A stretch of DNA of 64,000 nucleotides from Kushneria marisflavi (GCF_002157205.1 NZ_CP021358.1:1178001-1242000); one strand, 5' to 3'. Numbered from the stretch's first letter, positions 24,423-34,610 are shown. The notes: generated from the sequence alone by a model not told the origin. Numbers and translations are program-made.

Positions 24423-26195
24423 TCAATCGACAGTGGATGGGATCGACAGGGGATTGGGCATGTCCAGATAGATTTTTGCCGGGTCATCCAGCGTGGATTC
24501 GTTGATGCCGGACAGATAGCAGAAGAAATTGCTTTTGACCTCCAGCGTGTTCGAGTCCAGTAGATGATCAAGCAGCGTGGTATCCCCGTTGCCGGCGCGC
24601 TCACGCAGCGCGGTCAGATGATCGCGCAGGTGCGATACCAGCACGGCCTCATCGATCAGGTCCGCCTCGGCCAGAGCAGCCGTGACCGCAAGGGTCGAAT
24701 TGACGATGACGTAATAGGGAAAATAGCGCGTGAGCATGTCCGCCGTGATGCGGTGGTCCTGGCTGACGCGCTCGCCGGGATGGCGTGCCATGAAATGTTC
24801 CGTGACGCCGCTGCCCTGGCAGTCGCGATAGTCCACCCCCACCGGTCGCTCATCCTCAAGGCGCACCACAATGTTTTGCTGATGGGCCAGCAGCACAATG
24901 CCCTCCTCGACCACCAGACGGATCAGCGGTGACAGCACCCGCCTGCAGAAGGCATCAAACCATTCAAGCGCGGCGTCACGCTCGCCGAGATTTTCCCGTA
25001 CTGCCAACCGTCGGACCCCATTGGCCAGCAGCGTCTGTCCGGGCTCCCCCAGCGGCTGGGTCAGAGTGGCCAACACATTGCTGGTGGCATCAGACGCTGG
25101 AATACGGTTTTCACGCAGCAGCGCCAGGCTGGCTTCATCGATCTCGCCGTCGTCATTTTTGAAGCCAAGCCAGGCCGGCTCCTGCATCAGATAAAAGTGC
25201 TCGCGAATGTCAGGGCTGACATCGGGCCACCAGCGGTCCAGACGCAGCCCACGCATGACCTCATTGCCGTGCAGTACGCGCAGGGAATTGGTCAGCCGCG
25301 CCGACAGCGACCCCTTGACCATCCATTCTGCCTGTGGGCAGTAAAGCGAGCGATGCGATGAGGTGGGATACCAGCGGCGCACGCTCTGATCCCCCTCCTC
25401 ACCCAGTACGATCAGCTCACCGGCGTTGATCATGGTCGCGACATCGTCGCGCTGCTGAAGAAATCGTGACTGCCAGGGATGCATCGGCAGGGCGCTGAAG
25501 CCCACCGGCAACCGCTCGGCCAGCGTTTCGGGCAAGAGATCGTGCATCATGGCCGCGGCCGCGGTCTCACGACTGCTGTCGCCTACCGCCCGTGCCGGCG
25601 AGACGCCCCACCAGACCAGGGCGAAGGATGCCCGATGTTCCGGGGTATGGTCCCGCGCCTGCTCGGCATCAAAGGGCGCCTGAGATTTGGGCGCCGGGTG
25701 AAAATCATGACCGACCAACAGCCCCTGCTCGGCCTCGAGAAACCCGAGCGGCCCATGACAGAGATGCTCGAGATCATCGCGCCCGGCAAGCGCTGCCGCG
25801 ATGGTGTCGCGACTGCCCATGACGCTTTTCAGGAAAGTGTCACGGCGTGCGTCGTCCAGCGTGCCCACTAGTGAATGCTCCCGCAGCCACGGGCTTTCAA
25901 GCAGCGCTTCGACGGCCTGTTCAAGGGAGATGGCCTGACGCTCATCCCCCCGGGCGCGGATCACCGGCAGCTCGATGCGACAGCGCCCCGAGAGGCTTCG
26001 ATGCTTGAGATGAAGGCGTAGACAGGTATCGCGCGCGGCCGTCAGGGGAATCACGGCAGTGTCGTCGCTGCCATCATTCTCCAGCCACCAGTGTGTGGTT
26101 TCGCGCAGCAGCGCGTTGAAAAAACTGGTCGCCGCCAGCCGATCGGCCCACTCGGTGCTGGCGGGGGGCGTTGGGTGGCGAGAAAGGTCCTGCAT
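24423..26195 (-). CDS. iucA: IucA-type NIS siderophore synthetase
   Basis: 590 residues, IucA/IucC family with FhuF-like C-terminal domain. Diagnostic segments: GHDFHPAPKSQ, LPMHPWQSRF, YPTSSHRSLY, KGSLSARLTNSLRVLHG, and LLAHQQNIVVRLEDERP. In the aerobactin pathway IucA condenses citrate with the first acetyl-hydroxylysine. First gene of a four-gene operon in the order A-B-C-D, as in E. coli. It is divergent from entC with a shared Fur box in the 230-base gap between the two starts. Confidence 0.9.
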   Translation of the reverse strand: MQDLSRHPTPPASTEWADRLAATSFFNALLRETTHWWLENDGSDDTAVIPLTAARDTCLRLHLKHRSLSGRCRIELPVIRARGDERQAISLEQAVEALLESPWLREHSLVGTLDDARRDTFLKSVMGSRDTIAAALAGRDDLEHLCHGPLGFLEAEQGLLVGHDFHPAPKSQAPFDAEQARDHTPEHRASFALVWWGVSPARAVGDSSRETAAAAMMHDLLPETLAERLPVGFSALPMHPWQSRFLQQRDDVATMINAGELIVLGEEGDQSVRRWYPTSSHRSLYCPQAEWMVKGSLSARLTNSLRVLHGNEVMRGLRLDRWWPDVSPDIREHFYLMQEPAWLGFKNDDGEIDEASLALLRENRIPASDATSNVLATLTQPLGEPGQTLLANGVRRLAVRENLGERDAALEWFDAFCRRVLSPLIRLVVEEGIVLLAHQQNIVVRLEDERPVGVDYRDCQGSGVTEHFMARHPGERVSQDHRITADMLTRYFPYYVIVNSTLAVTAALAEADLIDEAVLVSHLRDHLTALRERAGNGDTTLLDHLLDSNTLEVKSNFFCYLSGINESTLDDPAKIYLDMPNPLSIPSTVD

Positions 26196-26325
26196 CGAGC
26201 ACTCCTGTCAGGGTCATATTGACCGGCATCTTCTGGCGTGAAAGCAAGCATAGTCGATCGCGTAAAAGCCTGCGCCGGGCCTTTGGACCCGTTGGGACAC
26301 GTTATTGGCCAATACAAATGATTTT

Positions 26326-26344
26326 GATAATGCTTCTCATTTGA
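26326..26344. promoter_or_regulatory. Fur box in the iucA-entC divergent promoter region
   Basis: GATAATGCTTCTCATTTGA matches the 19-base Fur consensus at 13 of 19 positions, and an AATGATTTT hexamer-like extension lies just upstream. It is 131 bases from the iucA start and 82 from the entC start. One site could repress both the hydroxamate operon (minus strand) and the catechol operon (plus strand) under iron sufficiency. Confidence 0.7.
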
Positions 26345-26425
26345 GCTATGGTAACCCCCTGTTATCGCACCGATCCAAGCCTTCCGGTGTCCGTCCACTG
26401 ACAACGCGACTTGTCAGGAGTCAAC

Positions 26426-27634
26426 GTGAACCAGCCATTTTCTTCCCGACTCCCCCTGGAGCATGCCCCCCATGGGCTGCTTGAAGGACTCAAGCCGGGC
26501 GACGCCTTTTTCTCATCACCGGTCACGACCCTGCTTGGGCGTGGCGCAGCGCATGAGTGTCAGACCGCTGATGCCCGACCGCAAACGCTCGACGACGCGG
26601 CGCGCGCATTGTTTGATACCGCGAAACAGCAGGGGCACCCCGACCCGATCATCATGGGTCTGATTCCATTTGATCACGCTGACAGCGCCCGCCTTTTCAT
26701 TCCAGAGGAGCTATTGCGTGAAGCCCCCGGGACGTTTGAGCAGTACCCACCCGGCGTACCGCTTGAGACCCCGACCAGAACCATCACTCCCGAGCCGGCT
26801 CCGGGACATTACCGCCAGGCCGTAGAGCGCGCCCTGACGCTTTTTGACACCACCGCACTCGACAAGGTGGTGCTGGCCCGGTCACTGCGCGCCCGAATCG
26901 AGGCGCCGGTGGATGCCCAGGCCCTGTTAAAACGGCTGGTCAGCATCAATCCACAGGGCTACAACTTCGCCCTGCCAACCGGCGAACGTGAGAGTCTGGT
27001 CGGCGCAAGCCCGGAGCTTCTGATTCGCCGCGAAGGCCATCGAGTGATTGCCAATCCGCTGGCAGGCTCCATTGCGCGTCATCGCGACCCGGCCGAGGAT
27101 CAGCGCCGCGCCGAGAGCCTGCGCGTCTCTGAAAAGGACCTGCGCGAGCACGCCCTGGTGGTGGAGGCCATCGTTGCTGCCCTGCGCCCCCTGTGCCACA
27201 CGCTGGAGGTCCCGGAAGGGCCGGAAGTGATTGCCACCGATCGCATGTGGCATCTTTCCACCACGCTTGAAGGCGAGCTGGCCGACCCCGGCATGACGTC
27301 GCTGGCTGTTGCCGCAGCGCTGCATCCCACCCCTGCCGTCTGCGGCGCGCCCTGGCAGGACGCCCATCAGGCCATCAAGGCGCTGGAAGGTTTCGAGCGC
27401 GGCTATTTCACTGGTCTGGTGGGCTGGTGTGACGCCACGGGCGACGGCGAGTGGGCCATTACCATACGCTGCGCCGAGCTGGCCCCGGATCACGTGCGAG
27501 TGTTTGCCGGCGCCGGCGTGGTGCCAGGTTCCAGCCCGCAAGGCGAACTGGAAGAGACGGCAGCCAAGATGCGGACCATGCTCGATGCCATGGGCCTTGA
27601 TTACGAAGACGACGCCACGAACACGACTGCCTGA
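26426..27634 (+). CDS. entC: isochorismate synthase
   Basis: 402 residues, chorismate-binding family. Converts chorismate to isochorismate for 2,3-dihydroxybenzoate. Family segments: [78 protein letters not shown] and [20 protein letters not shown] 26426 (reads MNQPFSSRL) is preferred because AGGAG lies six bases upstream; a TTG at 26411 would put that ribosome site inside the gene. First gene of the ent operon; entE starts 2 bases after its stop. Confidence 0.92.
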   Translation: MNQPFSSRLPLEHAPHGLLEGLKPGDAFFSSPVTTLLGRGAAHECQTADARPQTLDDAARALFDTAKQQGHPDPIIMGLIPFDHADSARLFIPEELLREAPGTFEQYPPGVPLETPTRTITPEPAPGHYRQAVERALTLFDTTALDKVVLARSLRARIEAPVDAQALLKRLVSINPQGYNFALPTGERESLVGASPELLIRREGHRVIANPLAGSIARHRDPAEDQRRAESLRVSEKDLREHALVVEAIVAALRPLCHTLEVPEGPEVIATDRMWHLSTTLEGELADPGMTSLAVAAALHPTPAVCGAPWQDAHQAIKALEGFERGYFTGLVGWCDATGDGEWAITIRCAELAPDHVRVFAGAGVVPGSSPQGELEETAAKMRTMLDAMGLDYEDDATNTTA

Positions 27635-27636
27635 CC

Positions 27637-29343
27637 ATGACCAACCCGATATCGGCGCCGTTACAGCGCGCCACGCTTGACGACATCATCGAACGCTGCC
27701 CGGACTATCCGGTTGAACGCCAGCGTCTTTACCGCGAAAAAGGCTGCTGGATCGATGAAACCTTCGGCGCCATGCTGCGCCGCCTGGCCGCTGAACACGG
27801 CCCGCGCGAAGCGCTGGTCGAGGGTGAGCTGCGCCTGAGCTACACCGACCTTGACCGGCGTGTCGATGCCTTTGCCCGCGGCCTGCGCCGGGTGGGCATC
27901 GAGCGCGGCGACCGGGTCGTCATCCAGCTGCCCAACCGTCATGAATTCGTGGTGGCCTGCTTTGCGCTCTTTCGTCTTGGCGCGCTGCCGATCTTTGCCC
28001 TCCCGGCGCATCGCCGCTTTGAAATCGAGCATTTTTGTCGCGCGGCCACGGCAAGGGCGCTGTTGATCTGCGATCGCGACGCCGGCTTTGACTACCGCAG
28101 CATGGCCCGTGAGGTGCGCACAACGGTGCCCACGCTTGAGCAGGTGATCGTGTGTGGCGAGGCCGAAGAGTTCACGGCATTTGATGACCTCCTTGAGCAC
28201 GAAGGCGAGCCGGTCGAAGACGTGCCGAGCGCCCACGACCTGGCCTTTTTCCAGCTCTCCGGCGGCACCACCGGCGTACCCAAGCTGATCCCGCGGCGCC
28301 ATGACGACTATCACTACAGCCTGCGCGAGAGCAATCGCGCCTGCGCGGTAACGCTTGATACGATCTATCTGGTGGCGCTGCCGATTGCGCACAATTTCCC
28401 CATGAGTTCGCCGGGCTTTCTGGGCGTGCTGCTCGGCGGTGGCCGGCTGGTCATCGCCCCACGCCCCAGCCCGGACGAGTGCTTTGCCCTGATCGAGCGC
28501 GAGCGGGTCACCATGACCTCGCTGGTGCCGCCGCTGGCCATGCTGTGGCTCGACAGTGCCCCGCATGCTCAGGCGGACCTGTCGAGTCTCGACATCCTGC
28601 AGGTGGGCGGAGCAAAGCTGGTGAGCGAGGCCGCGCGCCGCGTGGCCCCGGCACTGGGCTGTCGGCTGCAGCAGGTGTTCGGCATGGCCGAGGGGCTGGT
28701 CAACTATACCGGCCTTGATGACCCGATCGAGCTGATCAACACCACTCAGGGTCAGCCGATGTCACCGCTTGATGAGGTGCTGGTGGTCGATGACGACGAT
28801 CAGCCGATTCCACCGGGCGGCGTGGGCCATCTGATCACGCGCGGCCCCTATACCATTCCGGGCTATTTCGTGGCGCCGGCCGAAGGCGATGAGCCTGAAG
28901 GTACTCACAACCAGCGCGCCTTCACCAGGGATGGGTTTTATCGCACCGGCGATCGCGTCCAGAGGACACCGGATGGCTATTTGATTGTCGAAGGACGTGA
29001 CAAGGATCAGATCAACCGCGGTGGCGAGAAGGTCGCCGCCGAGGAAGTCGAAAACCAGCTGCTGGCTCACGACAGCGTTCATGACGTGGCCGTGGTTGCC
29101 ATGCCCGACCCTTATCTGGGCGAGCGTGTCTGCGCCTTTGTGGTGCCACGCGGCGAGACCCCGAAGCCGATGGTGCTGGCGCGATTTCTGCGCGACCGCG
29201 GCCTTGCACATTACAAGGTACCCGAACGCTTTGAATTTCTTGAAGCCTTCCCCCAGACCGGAGTGGGCAAGATCAGCAAAAAGGCGTTGCGCCAGACGCT
29301 CAAGGCACACTGGTTCGCCGAGGGCAAACCCGAGAGCAAGTAG
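27637..29343 (+). CDS. entE: 2,3-dihydroxybenzoate-AMP ligase
   Basis: 568-residue stand-alone aryl-acid adenylation enzyme. Activates 2,3-dihydroxybenzoate with ATP and loads it on the aryl carrier domain of EntB. The P-loop [16 protein letters not shown] begins near residue 206. The pocket segment [13 protein letters not shown], typical of DHB-selective enzymes, follows. Further motifs are [36 protein letters not shown] and the C-terminal Lys segment [12 protein letters not shown]. Salicylate cannot be fully excluded, but the presence of EntA and EntB makes 2,3-DHB the expected substrate. Confidence 0.93.
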   Translation: MTNPISAPLQRATLDDIIERCPDYPVERQRLYREKGCWIDETFGAMLRRLAAEHGPREALVEGELRLSYTDLDRRVDAFARGLRRVGIERGDRVVIQLPNRHEFVVACFALFRLGALPIFALPAHRRFEIEHFCRAATARALLICDRDAGFDYRSMAREVRTTVPTLEQVIVCGEAEEFTAFDDLLEHEGEPVEDVPSAHDLAFFQLSGGTTGVPKLIPRRHDDYHYSLRESNRACAVTLDTIYLVALPIAHNFPMSSPGFLGVLLGGGRLVIAPRPSPDECFALIERERVTMTSLVPPLAMLWLDSAPHAQADLSSLDILQVGGAKLVSEAARRVAPALGCRLQQVFGMAEGLVNYTGLDDPIELINTTQGQPMSPLDEVLVVDDDDQPIPPGGVGHLITRGPYTIPGYFVAPAEGDEPEGTHNQRAFTRDGFYRTGDRVQRTPDGYLIVEGRDKDQINRGGEKVAAEEVENQLLAHDSVHDVAVVAMPDPYLGERVCAFVVPRGETPKPMVLARFLRDRGLAHYKVPERFEFLEAFPQTGVGKISKKALRQTLKAHWFAEGKPESK

Positions 29344-29385
29344 TAGCCACGGACTGCGGCGCTGAAAGATTACAGGAGAAGTCAC

Positions 29386-30282
29386 ATGGCCATTCCCGCC
29401 ATCGCAAGCTATTCACTGCCCACGACAGCCGAGCTGCCCGACAACCGGGTCAACTGGCAGATCGAGCCGTCACGCGCGGTACTGCTGATTCACGACATGC
29501 AGCGCTACTTTCTGGCCAAGTATGACGTGAGCGCAACCCCCATTCCCGAGGTAATCCGTCATCTGGCGGCTTTGATCAAAACTGCCCGCGCGGCAGGCGT
29601 ACCGGTAGTCTATACCGCTCAGCCGACCGATCAGCCTGACAGCGACCGTGCCCTGCTCAATGATTTCTGGGGGCCGGGGCTGCCGGCGCATCCCGAGCAG
29701 TATCCGATATTAGACGAGCTGGCCCCTCAGGACGGAGACGTGGTGCTGACCAAATGGCGCTACAGCGCCTTTCAACGCAGCGATCTGCGCCAGCGCATGT
29801 CCGACTGGGGGCGTGATCAGCTGATCATTGGCGGGGTCTATGCCCACATCGGTTGCATGGCCACGGCGCTGGAAGGCTTCATGCAGGACGTGCAGTGTTT
29901 CATGCTCACCGACGGCGTGGCAGATTTCTCCCGCGAGCGTCACGACATGGCGCTTGAATACGTGGCCGGGCGCTGCGGCGTGGTCACCACCAGCGCTCAC
30001 GCCCTTGCCGCACTCGAGTCCGGCCAGGGCAATCAGCAGGCCGAAGGTGCCATGACGCAGGCCGCGCTGACCGAGCGGGTCGCGACACTGGCCGGTGTCA
30101 GTGCCGAGGAGATTCCTGCCGATGACAACCTGCTTTTCTACGGGCTGGACTCGATGCGCATGATGACGTTCGTCGAGGAGCTGCGCCGGGAAGGCTTTGA
30201 TGTCAGCTTCATGGATCTGGTCGAAGCGCCGACCATTATCGATTGGGTGGCGCTGCTCAACCGTCAGGGAGTGAGTGCATGA
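29386..30282 (+). CDS. entB: isochorismatase with C-terminal aryl carrier domain
   Basis: 298 residues, bifunctional as in EntB/DhbB. The N-terminal isochorismatase domain (about 1-215) hydrolyses isochorismate to 2,3-dihydro-2,3-DHB (LLIHDMQRYFL, VLTKWRYSAFQRSDL, IIGGVYAHIGCMATA). The C-terminal carrier domain (about 220-298) has the 4'-phosphopantetheine attachment Ser256 in YGLDSMRMM. AGGAG precedes the ATG. The carrier domain implies a downstream acyl acceptor, yet no NRPS condensation domain and no phosphopantetheinyl transferase is encoded in the window. The stop overlaps the next gene as ATGA. Confidence 0.93.
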   Translation: MAIPAIASYSLPTTAELPDNRVNWQIEPSRAVLLIHDMQRYFLAKYDVSATPIPEVIRHLAALIKTARAAGVPVVYTAQPTDQPDSDRALLNDFWGPGLPAHPEQYPILDELAPQDGDVVLTKWRYSAFQRSDLRQRMSDWGRDQLIIGGVYAHIGCMATALEGFMQDVQCFMLTDGVADFSRERHDMALEYVAGRCGVVTTSAHALAALESGQGNQQAEGAMTQAALTERVATLAGVSAEEIPADDNLLFYGLDSMRMMTFVEELRREGFDVSFMDLVEAPTIIDWVALLNRQGVSA

Positions 30283-31148
30283 GCGCTACTGAAACGATCC
30301 CGCCTCAAGCCACTGCGCAGACAGCGCCGCCAAAGGGCAAGAAGCGCCCGCCCATGCTTTTGGAAGTGGTGCGCCGAGAAGTCGTTACCGAGCACATGAT
30401 CCGTATCGTGCTCGGAGGTGAGGCGCTGGAAGGCTTTCCCGCCCATCGCGGTGGCGGCCACATCAAGATTTTTCTCCCGCTTGAGCACCAGCGTGCACCG
30501 GTACTGCCGCAGCTGACCGAGGCCGGCGTGGTCTGGCCGGCGGCACAGGAGAAGCCGATTACCCGCACCTACAGCGTGCGCCATTTCGACGTTGAGCGTC
30601 GCGAGCTGAGCGTGGATTTCGTGGCCCATGGCGACGAAGGCCCCGCCTCGCGCTGGGCGCTGGCTGCCCAACCGGGAGACCTGATCGGTATCAGCGGCCC
30701 GGGTGGCCCTGACCCGCTGCTCCCACCGGCCGACTGGTCACTGATTGCCGGTGACATGACGGCCCTGCCGGCCATCAGCGCACTGCTCGAAGACATGAGC
30801 GAAGACGCACGCGGCGTGGTGTTCATTGAAGTGGAGAGTCCCTCCGAGCGCCAGACGCTGCATCATCCGTCAGGCGTTGACGTGCACTGGCTCTACCGCG
30901 GCGAGATTCCATCATGTCTGTCCACACTGCAGATCGATGCGGTGCGTGCCATGGATTTCCCCGAATCCGGCAGCGTCTCGGCCTGGGTCGGCGGCGAGAA
31001 CTCGGCCGTGCTCTCCCTTCGCGAGCATCTGATGGGCATTCGCGGCCTGACCAAACGTGAGCTTTACGCGGTGCCCTACTGGCGCCACTGCTGGAACGAG
31101 GAACGCTATCACCAGGAGCGTCATCGCATCATGGATGAGCTCAAATGA
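30279..31148 (+). CDS. siderophore-interacting protein (ViuB-type ferric reductase)
   Basis: 289-residue flavoprotein of the SIP family, which reduces ferric siderophores (classically catecholates) in the cytoplasm. An N-terminal FAD-binding barrel (about 15-150) contains the flavin motif RTYSVRHFD, and a SIP C-terminal NAD(P)H domain (about 150-285) includes LIAGDMTALPAISALLEDM and SAWVGGENSAVLSLREHL. The ATG overlaps the entB stop by 4 bases and its own stop overlaps entA by 4 bases, so it is embedded in the catechol operon. It has a GGGAGTG ribosome site. Confidence 0.9.
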   Translation: MSATETIPPQATAQTAPPKGKKRPPMLLEVVRREVVTEHMIRIVLGGEALEGFPAHRGGGHIKIFLPLEHQRAPVLPQLTEAGVVWPAAQEKPITRTYSVRHFDVERRELSVDFVAHGDEGPASRWALAAQPGDLIGISGPGGPDPLLPPADWSLIAGDMTALPAISALLEDMSEDARGVVFIEVESPSERQTLHHPSGVDVHWLYRGEIPSCLSTLQIDAVRAMDFPESGSVSAWVGGENSAVLSLREHLMGIRGLTKRELYAVPYWRHCWNEERYHQERHRIMDELK

Positions 31149-31933
31149 GCGGTGAGTTTAAAGGCGAACACATTGTCATCACCGGCGCCGCGCGCGGCAT
31201 CGGCGCCACGCTGGCACGTGATCTGCTTGAGGAAGGGGCAAGTGTCGCCCTGCTGGACAGCCTTGCAGACCCCCTGAAGGAGACGGCGGCGCAGCTTGGG
31301 CGTGCCTTTGGCACCGAGCGGGTCAGCACCCATGTTGTCGATGTCAGCGATTCAGGTGCCGTGGATACCGCCATCGCCGACATCGAGGCCCACGCGCCCA
31401 TCACGCGTCTGGCGCATGTGGCCGGCGTTTTGCAGATGGGTCGCGTGACAGAGCTGACCGATGCCCAGTGGCTGCATGCGTTGAACGTCAATACCACCGG
31501 CGTTTTCAACGTCACCCGCGCCGTGGCCCGGCGAATGGCCGAGCGACAGCAGGGGGCCATCGTGGTAGTCGGCTCCAACGCCGCCGATACGCCGCGCCAG
31601 GCCATGGGCGCCTACTGCGCCTCCAAGGCCGCCACGCATCAGCTGGTGCGCTGCCTGGGTCTGGAAATGGCCGAATACAACGTGCGCTGCAACATCGTCT
31701 CGCCCGGCTCCACGGATACCGACATGCAGCGCGGCATGTGGGTCGATGACAGCGGTCGCGATAACGTGATTCGCGGCTCGCTGGAAGGCTGGAAGCTTGG
31801 CATTCCGCTCCGGCGCATTGCCGAACCCGAAGACGTTAGCGAGGCGATCCGCTTTTTGCTGTCCGACCGCGCCCGCCACATTACCCTGCATGACATGCGC
31901 ATCGACGGGGGTGCCACGCTGGGCATTCGATAA
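31145..31933 (+). CDS. entA: 2,3-dihydro-2,3-dihydroxybenzoate dehydrogenase
   Basis: 262-residue short-chain dehydrogenase that oxidises 2,3-dihydro-DHB to 2,3-dihydroxybenzoate with NAD+. It has the cofactor motif [13 protein letters not shown] near the N-terminus, the VGSNAA strand with the catalytic Ser region, and the YxxxK pair Tyr157/Lys161 (YCASK). The C-terminal DGGATLG ending is typical for SDRs. In sequence alone it could be a generic SDR; the position as last gene of entC-E-B-SIP-A makes EntA the call. It is followed by a strong terminator. Confidence 0.9.
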   Translation: MSGEFKGEHIVITGAARGIGATLARDLLEEGASVALLDSLADPLKETAAQLGRAFGTERVSTHVVDVSDSGAVDTAIADIEAHAPITRLAHVAGVLQMGRVTELTDAQWLHALNVNTTGVFNVTRAVARRMAERQQGAIVVVGSNAADTPRQAMGAYCASKAATHQLVRCLGLEMAEYNVRCNIVSPGSTDTDMQRGMWVDDSGRDNVIRGSLEGWKLGIPLRRIAEPEDVSEAIRFLLSDRARHITLHDMRIDGGATLGIR

Positions 31934-31952
31934 GACGCCTGAAGCTGACGCA

Positions 31953-31989
31953 CATTAAAAAACCCGGCCATGAGCCGGGTTTTTTAATG
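31953..31989. terminator. bidirectional intrinsic terminator (entA / receptor)
   Basis: A 16-base perfect stem with a 5-base loop: left arm ends AAAAAACCCGGC, right arm begins GCCGGGTTTTTT. It has T-runs on both strands and sits between the convergent entA and TonB-receptor genes. Confidence 0.95.
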
Positions 31990-32036
31990 CGGTACGTCCT
32001 GAACAAGCCGCGCCGGCATGGCCGACGCCGAATCGA

Positions 32037-34310
32037 TCAGAAGTCGTAGCGCAGCGAGGCCACCACGCTGGCTGGCGCGCCATACATGTTGAAGGTGTTC
32101 AGGCCACCCACACGCTCGTAATACTTCTTGTCGAGAATGTTGTTGAAGTTGAGCTGACCCGACAGGCTTTGAGTGAAGTCGTAGCCGACCATGGCATCGA
32201 CCACCGCATAGCCCGGCGCTTCCACATCCGAACTCGAACTGAAACCGTCCATCGCCGTCACGCCACCGCCGATGCGGAAACCATCCAGCGCTCCGCCCTC
32301 AAAGCCATACTGGGTCCAGAGATTGATCATGTTACGCGGCATCAGCAGGAACAGGCCATCGCCCTGCGTTGTGGATTCACGCTCGATCTCGGTATCCATG
32401 TAGGTATAGCCGGCGATCACGTCCCACTGATCGGTGATGCTACCGGTCAGCTCAAGCTCGGCCCCCTGAATTCGGGTCTTGCCCAGTGCCACGGCATCAT
32501 TGGTATCGCCACTGGCCGTCGCGGCTCCACGGTTCTTGTCATACATCCTAAAGGCCGTCAGGCGGGCGTTCAGATCACCGTTGAAGTAGCTGCCCTTCAC
32601 ACCCGCTTCATACTGCTCACCCTTGCGCGGCTTGAGCAGCTCATTGTTGGCATCGGTCGAGGTCTGCGGCTTGAACACCTGTGAATAGCTGGCATACAGC
32701 GAATGGTGATCATCCAGATCGTAGACCAGGCCGCCGTAGGGCGTGAAGCGCGAGCTGTCGCTACGCGAGTCGGAGGTGCTGTCATCCAGCTCGTCCACAT
32801 TGGCATGCTGGCGATAGTTGCTGATCCGGCCGCCGGCGATCAACGCCAGATCCTGAACCGGGCGGAAGGTCAGCTTGGAGTAAAGGCCATACTCCTCGAG
32901 CGTGTTGCGCTCATCGCTATAGTTGTTGGTCCCGGCAACGCCGGCACGCGCATCACCCAGGACATCGGTATAAGGCACACTGGCGGGTGAAAAGTCGCTG
33001 ACATTGATACCCCGAAACCCTGGCAGCGCGCCGTAACGGCCCTGCTCCTGTTCGGTTTCAAAGCGTTTATAGTCGGTGCCCACCACGAATTCACTGGTAT
33101 TGCCCAGCGCCTCGAAGGGCTGACTATAGCTGGCGTCCAGTGCAACCGACTGTTCATCGGCCTTGCCGCCCAGTCCCATCAGCGTGGCGTTGCCGTTCTC
33201 ATCGACACCGGCTGCGGGCCCACCGGCACCGAAGGCGTAGTTGTAATCGGCGTTGCGGTTGGAGTAACGCCCGGCCAGACGACCGTAGGCGCCGTTATCA
33301 AAGCGATGGGTCAGCTCGGCAATCCAGTCGTTGGACTGACTGGTAAAGCTGTTCCAGTCGGCTCCAAAGAGTTTGGAACGACGATATTCGCGCAGGCTGC
33401 CATCGCGGTTGGCCGGCAGACCATTGTTGACGTTGATGTCCTTGCTCTGGCGCAAAAAGGCGAGCGACAGCGTGGTGTCCTCGTCCAGATCGGCATCCAG
33501 CGCGCCATAGAAGTTGTTGCGCTCGTTATCGTTGTGATCGACAAAGCCGTTGGTGTCGCTGTTGTCGATCACCAGACGACCGCGCACGCTGCCATCGGCA
33601 TTGATCGGGCCGGAGAGGTCGGTTTCGATATAACGCTGATCCCAGCTGCCGTAGCGGCCGGTCACATGGCCCTGAAAATCGTAGGTTGGGCGCTTGCGAA
33701 CCAGATTGACGATGCCGCCCATTTCGCTGGTGCTGTTAAAGAGCCCGGAGGGGCCACGCATGATCTCGACCCGATCAACGGCTGAAAGCGTGGGAACTGA
33801 ACCAGTAATGCTGGACATCGGTGAGGGTAGGCCATCGATGCTGTACTCATCGTACTCATAGCCGCGCGAGTAGATCGAGGAGCGGCCATCATCGTTGGAG
33901 AGCACGCGAACGCCGGGGGTACGTTTGGCCATCTGGTCGAGCGTGTCGAAGTTTTGATCCTCGATCGCCTCGCGGGTCACCACACTGATCGACTGGGGAA
34001 TGTCACGCAGGGCGGCCGGCGTTTTGGTGCCGACGGTGGCGGCATCCACGCCATAACCGCCGGTCTGCTCGGAGGGAAGCATGTCATAGAGCCGGTTGCC
34101 TTCCACGGTGATCGTATCAAGACGCGAGCCGTCACCGCCGGAGGCCGTGGCGGTGGTCGTGGTGACCGTCGTGGTCGCCGCACCGCTGTCTCCCTGCGGC
34201 TCGGCCGCCCATACGCCTCCGGCCACCGGCAGCAATACGGCGCCGGCCAGAAACGAGGTCAGATAGCGTACTTCACCTGCACCGGGATAGAACTTCCCCG
34301 TTTGATTCAT
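32037..34310 (-). CDS. TonB-dependent siderophore receptor
   Basis: 757-residue outer-membrane receptor. Signal peptide with hydrophobic stretch LAGAVLLPVAGGVWA; a low-complexity Thr/Ala linker; a TonB-box-like segment LDTITVEGNRL; a plug domain (IPQSISVVTREAIEDQ, VEIMRGPSGLFNS, GGIVNLVRKRPT); and a 22-strand-type barrel with the closing Phe in SLRYDF. The RLYDMLPSEQTGGYGVD segment and plug resemble FhuE/FpvA-type ferric-siderophore receptors more than IutA. It is transcribed convergently toward the ent operon and has its own Fur box. Ligand inferred to be the product of this locus. Confidence 0.92.
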   Translation of the reverse strand: MNQTGKFYPGAGEVRYLTSFLAGAVLLPVAGGVWAAEPQGDSGAATTTVTTTTATASGGDGSRLDTITVEGNRLYDMLPSEQTGGYGVDAATVGTKTPAALRDIPQSISVVTREAIEDQNFDTLDQMAKRTPGVRVLSNDDGRSSIYSRGYEYDEYSIDGLPSPMSSITGSVPTLSAVDRVEIMRGPSGLFNSTSEMGGIVNLVRKRPTYDFQGHVTGRYGSWDQRYIETDLSGPINADGSVRGRLVIDNSDTNGFVDHNDNERNNFYGALDADLDEDTTLSLAFLRQSKDINVNNGLPANRDGSLREYRRSKLFGADWNSFTSQSNDWIAELTHRFDNGAYGRLAGRYSNRNADYNYAFGAGGPAAGVDENGNATLMGLGGKADEQSVALDASYSQPFEALGNTSEFVVGTDYKRFETEQEQGRYGALPGFRGINVSDFSPASVPYTDVLGDARAGVAGTNNYSDERNTLEEYGLYSKLTFRPVQDLALIAGGRISNYRQHANVDELDDSTSDSRSDSSRFTPYGGLVYDLDDHHSLYASYSQVFKPQTSTDANNELLKPRKGEQYEAGVKGSYFNGDLNARLTAFRMYDKNRGAATASGDTNDAVALGKTRIQGAELELTGSITDQWDVIAGYTYMDTEIERESTTQGDGLFLLMPRNMINLWTQYGFEGGALDGFRIGGGVTAMDGFSSSSDVEAPGYAVVDAMVGYDFTQSLSGQLNFNNILDKKYYERVGGLNTFNMYGAPASVVASLRYDF

Positions 34311-34412
34311 GACTGTTCCCCTGACTGTTATAGATCACTGCCGCATTTTTGATCGGCGCAAAATCCCGCGCTCAGGCGTACGAAGGCGTTATCCGAGCGA
34401 CGTCACATTAAG

Positions 34413-34431
34413 TTTAATGATAAGGATTATC
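34413..34431. promoter_or_regulatory. Fur box before the TonB receptor
   Basis: TTTAATGATAAGGATTATC matches the 19-base Fur consensus at 15 of 19 positions, the best of the three sites in the window. It lies 103 bases upstream of the receptor start. The remainder of the roughly 300-base gap between the receptor start and the entericidin gene shows nothing else I can name. Confidence 0.75.
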
Positions 34432-34610
34432 AAGTGTATGTTTATATCATTTGAACTTGAGCACATTATCGCTGTCACGGTGCTTCGATTAGACAGTGGA
34501 AACCGGCAGCCAGGGAGGCTATCGAGGCAGAAAACAGGCAGCGCAGGAGATAAAAGGCAGGAGGGAATACAACGGGCAGGAGGCATTGCGCCCCTGCCCG
34601 GGAAACATGA

